NCBI RefSeq assembly: GCF_014203355.1 | Contig: NZ_JACHIR010000001.1 | Location: 6,450,038 to 6,514,037, forward strand | From: Kutzneria kofuensis | Lineage (GTDB): Bacteria; Actinomycetota; Actinomycetes; Mycobacteriales; Pseudonocardiaceae | Direction: 5' to 3' | Length of the DNA stretch: 64,000 bases | Part shown: positions 60,218-64,000 of the stretch, piece by piece | Numbering within the stretch: position 1 is the stretch's first letter | Layout: every line of letters starts with the position of its first letter | Program-made: the position numbers and the translations under genes | The notes under the pieces: model-generated | What the model saw: the letters and a program-made list of their open reading frames with translations, nothing else | What the model was told of the DNA's origin: nothing | Databases searched by the model: none

Positions 60218-61164
60218 TGAAGCTCGCGACATTTCACCAGGACGGTGTCTCCCGCGTCGGGTTGGTGACGGATCAGGGCCTGCACCCGGTGCCCTGGGCC
60301 GCGACCCTGCTCGAACTGATCGAGCGAGAAGCGGTTGTGCAAGCCGCTGACGCCGCGCTGGGAGAGCGTCCGCTTCCGCTGGATTCGGTGCGGCTGCTGC
60401 CGCCGCTGCAGCCGTCGGCCATCCGCGACTTCGTCACGTTCGAACGTCACGTGGAAGGCATCGCGCGACGGTTCGGCGACGAAGTGGGGCCGGAGTGGTA
60501 CGAGGCGCCCACCTTCTACTTCACCAATCCGCACTCGCTGATCGGCCCGTTCGACGACGTGCGGATTCCGCCGGGAAGCGAGGTGTTCGACTTCGAGTTG
60601 GAGGTGGCGGCCGTCGTCGGGCGCGCGGGCAGTGACCTCACTCCGGAGGCGGCGCGTGGGCACATCATCGGCTACACCGTTCTCAACGACTGGTCGGCCC
60701 GCGATCTCCAGGCCCGGGAGATGCGGGTCAAGCTCGGCCCGGCCAAGGGCAAGGACAGCGCGAGCACACTCGGCCCGTGGCTGGTCACCGCGGACGAACT
60801 GGAGACCCGGCGTGACGCGGAGGGATTCCTCGACCTCACCATGGTCGTGGCCCGCAACGGCATCGAGGTCGGACGGGACTCGCTGGCGAACATGGCGTGG
60901 ACGTTCGAGGAGATGGTCGCCTACGCCTCACGCGGCACCACGGTGCGACCTGGCGACGTTCTCGGTTCCGGCACCTGTGGTTCCGGCTGCCTCGCCGAAC
61001 TGTGGGGGCGGTACGGCACTGAAGGCCTGCCACCGCTGAGACCCGGCGACGTGATCACCATGACCGTCGACGAACTGGGAACGATCAGCAACAAGGTCGT
61101 GCCGGGCCGCGATCCGGTCCACATCCCAGCCGCGCGGGCCAAGTGCCAGGGGCCACGCCACTGA
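60217..61164 (+). CDS. Fumarylacetoacetate hydrolase family protein
   Basis: A 315-residue FAH-type enzyme. Metal ligands are visible as Glu-x-Glu in FDFELEVAAVVG and Asp in NDWSARDLQ, with KGKDSASTLGPWLV as the substrate-side loop and GSGTCGSGCLAE near the C-terminus. The family splits C-C bonds in acylpyruvates or performs hydrations and isomerisations in aromatic catabolism. Last gene of the operon, translationally coupled to the MFS gene. Confidence 0.92.
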   Translation: MKLATFHQDGVSRVGLVTDQGLHPVPWAATLLELIEREAVVQAADAALGERPLPLDSVRLLPPLQPSAIRDFVTFERHVEGIARRFGDEVGPEWYEAPTFYFTNPHSLIGPFDDVRIPPGSEVFDFELEVAAVVGRAGSDLTPEAARGHIIGYTVLNDWSARDLQAREMRVKLGPAKGKDSASTLGPWLVTADELETRRDAEGFLDLTMVVARNGIEVGRDSLANMAWTFEEMVAYASRGTTVRPGDVLGSGTCGSGCLAELWGRYGTEGLPPLRPGDVITMTVDELGTISNKVVPGRDPVHIPAARAKCQGPRH

Positions 61165-61256
61165 AGGCCGCCGGCCGTACCGCTCCGTGTCAGGTCCACT
61201 TCGGACGATGAGCGTGAGTGGGGTCGTCCACGTGCGATCACCACAACGGTGAACTA

Positions 61257-61285
61257 TGTAGCCCGTTGTGCTACGCCGGGCTACA
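61257..61285. promoter_or_regulatory. Operator/promoter of the first toxin-antitoxin pair
   Basis: TGTAGCCCG (61257-61265) and CGGGCTACA (61277-61285) form a perfect 9-bp inverted repeat with 11-bp spacing, with another GTGCTAC between them. TACACT (61282-61287) is a likely -10, placing transcription start at the antitoxin GTG, so the transcript is probably leaderless. Confidence 0.75.
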
Positions 61286-61294
61286 CTGGTGCGC

Positions 61295-61573
61295 GTGAAG
61301 GTGATCACCCAGCGGGAGTTTCGCAACAACTCCGCTGCCGTCATGGACGCGGTGGAGGCGGGCGAGACGTACCACGTCACGCGCAATGGCGTTGAGGTCG
61401 CGGAGCTGCGTCCCATCGCACGCAGGCGGCGCCTGACCGCCGAGGAGTTGGTCGAGCGGCACCGGAAGCTGCCACATGTCGACTACGCGCGCATGCGGCA
61501 GGAGGCGGACGACTTCTTCGGCGCTGAGGACCGTGTCGGTGATGACGATGTGTGGGAGCGTGGTCGTGGCTGA
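61295..61573 (+). CDS. Phd/YefM-type antitoxin
   Basis: A 92-residue protein: N-terminal DNA-binding and dimerisation part ([39 protein letters not shown]) and an acidic C-terminal tail that would wrap the toxin. GTG 61295 fits the predicted leaderless start; an in-frame start at 61268 lies in the operator. Overlaps the PIN toxin gene, as in most such pairs. Confidence 0.92.
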   Translation: MKVITQREFRNNSAAVMDAVEAGETYHVTRNGVEVAELRPIARRRRLTAEELVERHRKLPHVDYARMRQEADDFFGAEDRVGDDDVWERGRG

Positions 61574-61970
61574 GCGTCACGAGTCCGGCGTGCTGGACAC
61601 CTGCACCTACATCGAACTCGCCACGCTCGATTCAGCGGTGCTGCCGGCAGTGCCCGAGATCACGGCGATCACGATGGCCGAGCTGCATCAGGGCGTCGCG
61701 ATGGCCAAGGACGCTGCGACGCGGGCGGCGAGGACCGAGCTCCTGGGCGCGGCCATCGTCGAGTTCGATCCGCTGCCTTTCGATGCCGAGGCCGCGACGC
61801 GGTACGGCACCTTGGTCGCGCTGACCCTGGAGGTGAAACGTGACCCGAAGCCGCGCCGCATCGACCTGATGATCGCGGCCATCGCGTCCGCCCGGGGGCT
61901 GCCGCTCTACACGCGCAACGAAGCCGACTTCAAGGGCCTGGAAGACATGGTCGAGGTCGTGGCCGTGTGA
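61566..61970 (+). CDS. PIN-domain toxin (VapC-like)
   Basis: A 134-residue ribonuclease toxin with PIN acidic residues: Asp in [11 protein letters not shown], Glu in ITMAELHQG, Asp in [11 protein letters not shown] and Asp in [11 protein letters not shown] 61566 is chosen because it gives an 8-bp overlap with the antitoxin and normal VapC length; ATGs at 61542 and 61548 are alternatives. Expected to cut tRNA or rRNA when free of antitoxin. Confidence 0.9.
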   Translation: MAERHESGVLDTCTYIELATLDSAVLPAVPEITAITMAELHQGVAMAKDAATRAARTELLGAAIVEFDPLPFDAEAATRYGTLVALTLEVKRDPKPRRIDLMIAAIASARGLPLYTRNEADFKGLEDMVEVVAV

Positions 61971-61993
61971 GTCAGCGGCGGGCGCCTTGGGCA

Positions 61994-62260
61994 TCACGCT
62001 GCTGCTGACGCCGGACGGCTGCCATGGTGTCCGGCGGCAACAGGCCCCCAGCCGGTGCTGCCGCGTAACAGGACAATGCCGCCAGCGCGCGGCCAGCCGT
62101 ACGCAAACCAGGTGTCCTGGCGGTACCCCGTGGCAAGCCACACGATTTCGGCTTTCGAACCTCGCCGCGCCGGCTGGTACACGTTGACGACCTGGGCAAG
62201 TCCGGCATCCGGCACGGTGTGCGCCTGGGACTGGATCTGGGCCCAACGCTGGCACAGCAT
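61994..62260 (-). CDS. Possible small protein in decayed region
   Basis: An 88-residue frame: MLCQRWAQIQSQAHTVPDAGLAQVVNVYQP, then AEIVWLATGYRQDTWFAYGWPRAGGIVLLRG and a low-complexity end (HHGSRPASAAA). The middle looks protein-like (aromatic, balanced), but the frame stays open far upstream without a convincing start and no family was recognised. It may itself be a fragment. Confidence 0.35.
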   Translation of the reverse strand: MLCQRWAQIQSQAHTVPDAGLAQVVNVYQPARRGSKAEIVWLATGYRQDTWFAYGWPRAGGIVLLRGSTGWGPVAAGHHGSRPASAAA

Positions 62261-62417
62261 GAGGTCGCGCCGCCGTTGTCGCCGTTTGACAAGACACCAT
62301 ATATCCGAACGGGCACCATGAGTCGGCGCTTTTCGCGACTTCTTCCGCGTGAATCGCGGACCTCCACAAAGCGGATGGGGCCGCCCGATTGCTCGGACGA
62401 CCCCATCGAGAACCGCC

Positions 62418-62608
62418 TCACCAGCCGCGGGAGCGCCATTCTTCGAGGTGCGGCTTCTGCTCGCCCAGAGTCGAGTCGTCGCCGTGGCCCGGGTAGAACC
62501 ACGTGTCGTCCGGCAGCACGTCGAACAATCGCGTCTGCACATCGTTGATCAGCGACGTGAAGTTCTCCGGCGACGTCGTCTTGCCGACGCAGCCGGGGAA
62601 CAGTGAAT
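62418..62608 (-). pseudogene. C-terminal fragment of an MBL-fold hydrolase
   Basis: Read on the minus strand, this segment encodes DSLFPGCVGKT, then FTSLINDVQTRLFDVLPDDTW, FYPGHGDDSTLGEQKP and HLEEWRSRGW followed by a stop. That is the end of a glyoxalase-II-like MBL hydrolase. The rest of the gene, with HxHxDH, is missing; homology stops at about 62609, beside the second antitoxin promoter. A clear gene remnant. Confidence 0.75.
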
Positions 62609-62625
62609 CACAGCAGCGGTGAACA

Positions 62626-62640
62626 TGCTACTGGGTAGCA
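62626..62640. promoter_or_regulatory. Operator of the second toxin-antitoxin pair
   Basis: TGCTAC-TGG-GTAGCA is a perfect 6-3-6 palindrome. TACGAT (62659-62664) is a likely -10, putting transcription start at the ATG 62672 (leaderless). The GCTAC/GTAGC core is shared with the first pair's operator. Confidence 0.65.
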
Positions 62641-62671
62641 CCGTGTGGCACACCCGCGTACGATCAGTGCC

Positions 62672-62941
62672 ATGTCGCTCCAACCCGAGATCACCCAGCG
62701 TGACCTGCGCAGCCGGTCCAAGGAGATCATGGACGCGGTCGAGCACGGGCAGTCGTTCACGGTCACCCGCGACGGCCACCGGATCGGGGAGTTGATCCCG
62801 CTGCGTCGCCGACGGAGGTTCGTCCCTCGGCAGGAGTTCGCCGCCATGTCGCGCAACGCGCCCAGCGTCGACATCGAGACCTTCCGGGCTGACCAGGACG
62901 CCACAGTCGATCACGAAGTGGACAGCGCGTATGACCGGTGA
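62672..62941 (+). CDS. Phd/YefM-type antitoxin
   Basis: An 89-residue antitoxin: EITQRDLRSRSKEIMDAVEHGQSFTVTRDGHRIGELIPL, a basic linker and an acidic tail (ETFRADQDATVDHEVDSAYDR). Clearly the same family as the antitoxin at 61.3 kb but diverged. ATG 62672 fits the leaderless promoter; an in-frame start at 62645 lies in promoter DNA. Overlaps its toxin gene by 11 bp. Confidence 0.92.
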   Translation: MSLQPEITQRDLRSRSKEIMDAVEHGQSFTVTRDGHRIGELIPLRRRRRFVPRQEFAAMSRNAPSVDIETFRADQDATVDHEVDSAYDR

Positions 62942-63392
62942 GTCTTACTCACAGGGATTGCTTGACACGAACATCGTGATCCTGCGCAAGTGGATCGACC
63001 CGAGCGAACTGCCCGACGAGATGGCGATCAGCGCGATCACGCTGGCCGAGCTGTCTGCCGGTCCGCACGAGGTTCGTGGCAACAGCGAGCAGAGCGCGTA
63101 CGACGAGCACGCGGAGCGCGCGCGTCGACTGGAAATTCTCCAACGGGTGGAGAACGAGTTCGATCCGATCCCGTTCGACGCCGAAGCCGCGCGGATCTAC
63201 GGCCGCGTCGCCGCCGCCGTGATCGGAGCCGGACGTAAGCCGCGGGGCCGGTTCGCGGATTTGATGATCGCGTCGATCGCGATCGCCGAGGGTCTGCCGC
63301 TGTTCACGACGAACCCGAAGGACTTCGTCGGCCTTGACGAGCTGCTGACGATCGTGCCGGTCGACCGCCCCGAGTTGCCGCGTCACGGCTGA
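62931..63392 (+). CDS. PIN-domain toxin (VapC-like)
   Basis: A 153-residue PIN ribonuclease: Asp in GLLDTNIVI, Glu in ITLAELSAG, Asp in GRFADLMIASIA, and TTNPKDFVGL near the end. An insertion (RGNSEQSAYDEHAERARRLEI) makes it longer than the first toxin. Second of two related toxin-antitoxin pairs in the same orientation, about 960 bp apart. Confidence 0.92.
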   Translation: MTGESYSQGLLDTNIVILRKWIDPSELPDEMAISAITLAELSAGPHEVRGNSEQSAYDEHAERARRLEILQRVENEFDPIPFDAEAARIYGRVAAAVIGAGRKPRGRFADLMIASIAIAEGLPLFTTNPKDFVGLDELLTIVPVDRPELPRHG

Positions 63393-63410
63393 GATCAAGC
63401 GGCGCACCCA

Positions 63411-64000
63411 CTATTTTGCCGCTCGGGGCAGGCGCAACTCGACCTGTATGCCCTTGTCGCTTCGAAGGGTCGTCGCCTCGCAGGTGACGAGTAGGCCGCG
63501 GTCCAGCAGGGGAGCCACGACGTCGATGTACCGCTGGGTCATCGCGTACGTGAGCTGTCCGACTCGTTGGCCGTCGAGCCGGACTTCGATCGCGGATTCG
63601 CCCTTGTACTTGCCGCCCTGAATCGTGCAGAGGTCGAGTGAGGCAATCACTTCGCGAGGACGGGTCGGACTGTTCGGGCGATAGTGGGAAAGCGCCTGCT
63701 GGTGGTCTTCCTCCTTGGTGACGGTGCACGTCCAGTCATTGCGAAGGAGCACCGATCCGGCGGTCCCCTTGGCGATGGGATCGAGCGTCCCTGTCGCCGC
63801 GCCGATATCCGCGGGTGTGCCCAGGAGTAGATAGATGCCGTACAGCTTGGCGCCGCCGCCAGCGATCCTGGCCGCGCAGGTGCCGAGTTTGCCCTGCTTG
63901 CGCAAGGCGAGAAGATCCGGCTGGTACCTCGCGGCGACGTCCCGGGGCAGGTATCCCACCTTCACCGTGCGGTTGCCGGTCACCACATCGACGCGGACCG
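63411..64000 (-). CDS. HIRAN-like domain protein (5' end outside window)
   Basis: The frame is open to the window end, so the start lies beyond 64000. The visible C-terminal 196 residues hold VRVDVVTGNRTVKVGYLPRDVAARYQPDLLAL, a HIRAN-like strand/loop pattern, then a second similar unit (AIEVRLDGQRVGQLTYAMTQRYIDVV). HIRAN domains bind DNA ends or appear in DNA-processing proteins. Here no catalytic domain is visible, so the role is open; it could be part of a larger protein. Confidence 0.7.
   Translation of the reverse strand, partial: VRVDVVTGNRTVKVGYLPRDVAARYQPDLLALRKQGKLGTCAARIAGGGAKLYGIYLLLGTPADIGAATGTLDPIAKGTAGSVLLRNDWTCTVTKEEDHQQALSHYRPNSPTRPREVIASLDLCTIQGGKYKGESAIEVRLDGQRVGQLTYAMTQRYIDVVAPLLDRGLLVTCEATTLRSDKGIQVELRLPRAAK

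Overview
The window is high-GC, gene-dense DNA typical of a filamentous actinobacterium. GTG and TTG starts are frequent, 4-bp stop/start overlaps are common, several transcripts look leaderless, and secreted carbohydrate-active enzymes and regulators are abundant. Gene content fits Pseudonocardiales or a close relative. This is inferred from gene content and base use; no rRNA, tRNA, CRISPR array, insertion sequence or phage module was recognised.

Layout. 1-2.5 kb: end of a MoxR / DUF58 / membrane protein operon. 2.5-13.6 kb: secreted polysaccharide enzymes (PL8 lyase, a 1413-residue GH92 mannosidase) with an SDR/LysR pair, an acyl-CoA-dehydrogenase-fold oxidase and an ArsR/SCO6745-type pair between them. 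13.8-17.3 kb: a secreted lectin/discoidin protein and a compact bacterial lipoxygenase. 17.7-20.9 kb: an ArsR/SRPBCC operon and an ECF41-like sigma factor divergent from two NAD(P)-binding oxidoreductase genes. 20.9-27.3 kb: a sugar utilisation locus (GH3, LacI, ABC binding protein and two permeases, no ATPase). 27.4-32.7 kb: a lipoprotein, a NarL-type two-component system and a FtsX-type ABC exporter. 32.7-40.2 kb: a five-gene operon with PP2C, kinase-like protein, VWA protein, zinc-ribbon membrane protein and membrane pseudokinase, resembling the TerY-P triad, then an SGNH hydrolase. 40.7-45.2 kb: catalase, ketopantoate-reductase-like protein, DM13 protein and a MarR/LLM-oxidoreductase pair with three matching operators. 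45.3-49.1 kb: a hydrolase/MBL/CGNR/thioesterase operon ending in a truncated SDR. 49.2-61.2 kb: peptidase E, HhH-GPD repair protein, an SDR pair, a ykkC-class riboswitch before an EamA transporter, LysR/hydrolases, RNase HI, and a TetR-flanked MBL/MFS/FAH operon. 61.2-63.4 kb: two Phd/VapC-type toxin-antitoxin pairs around decayed DNA holding an MBL fragment. 63.4-64 kb: the end of a HIRAN-like gene.

How the parts work together. Much of the window is small self-contained regulatory units, each a regulator with its operator and one to four enzymes. Several operators can be read directly: a palindromic double promoter shared by the sigma factor and its target, an operator lodged between -35 and -10 of the ArsR gene, MarR boxes, LacI boxes, and a hairpin that can mask the EamA ribosome binding site. 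The signalling operon at 33.5-39.2 kb is the most unusual system: it pairs a likely active kinase-like protein and a phosphatase with a pseudokinase carrying an extracytoplasmic Cys-rich domain.
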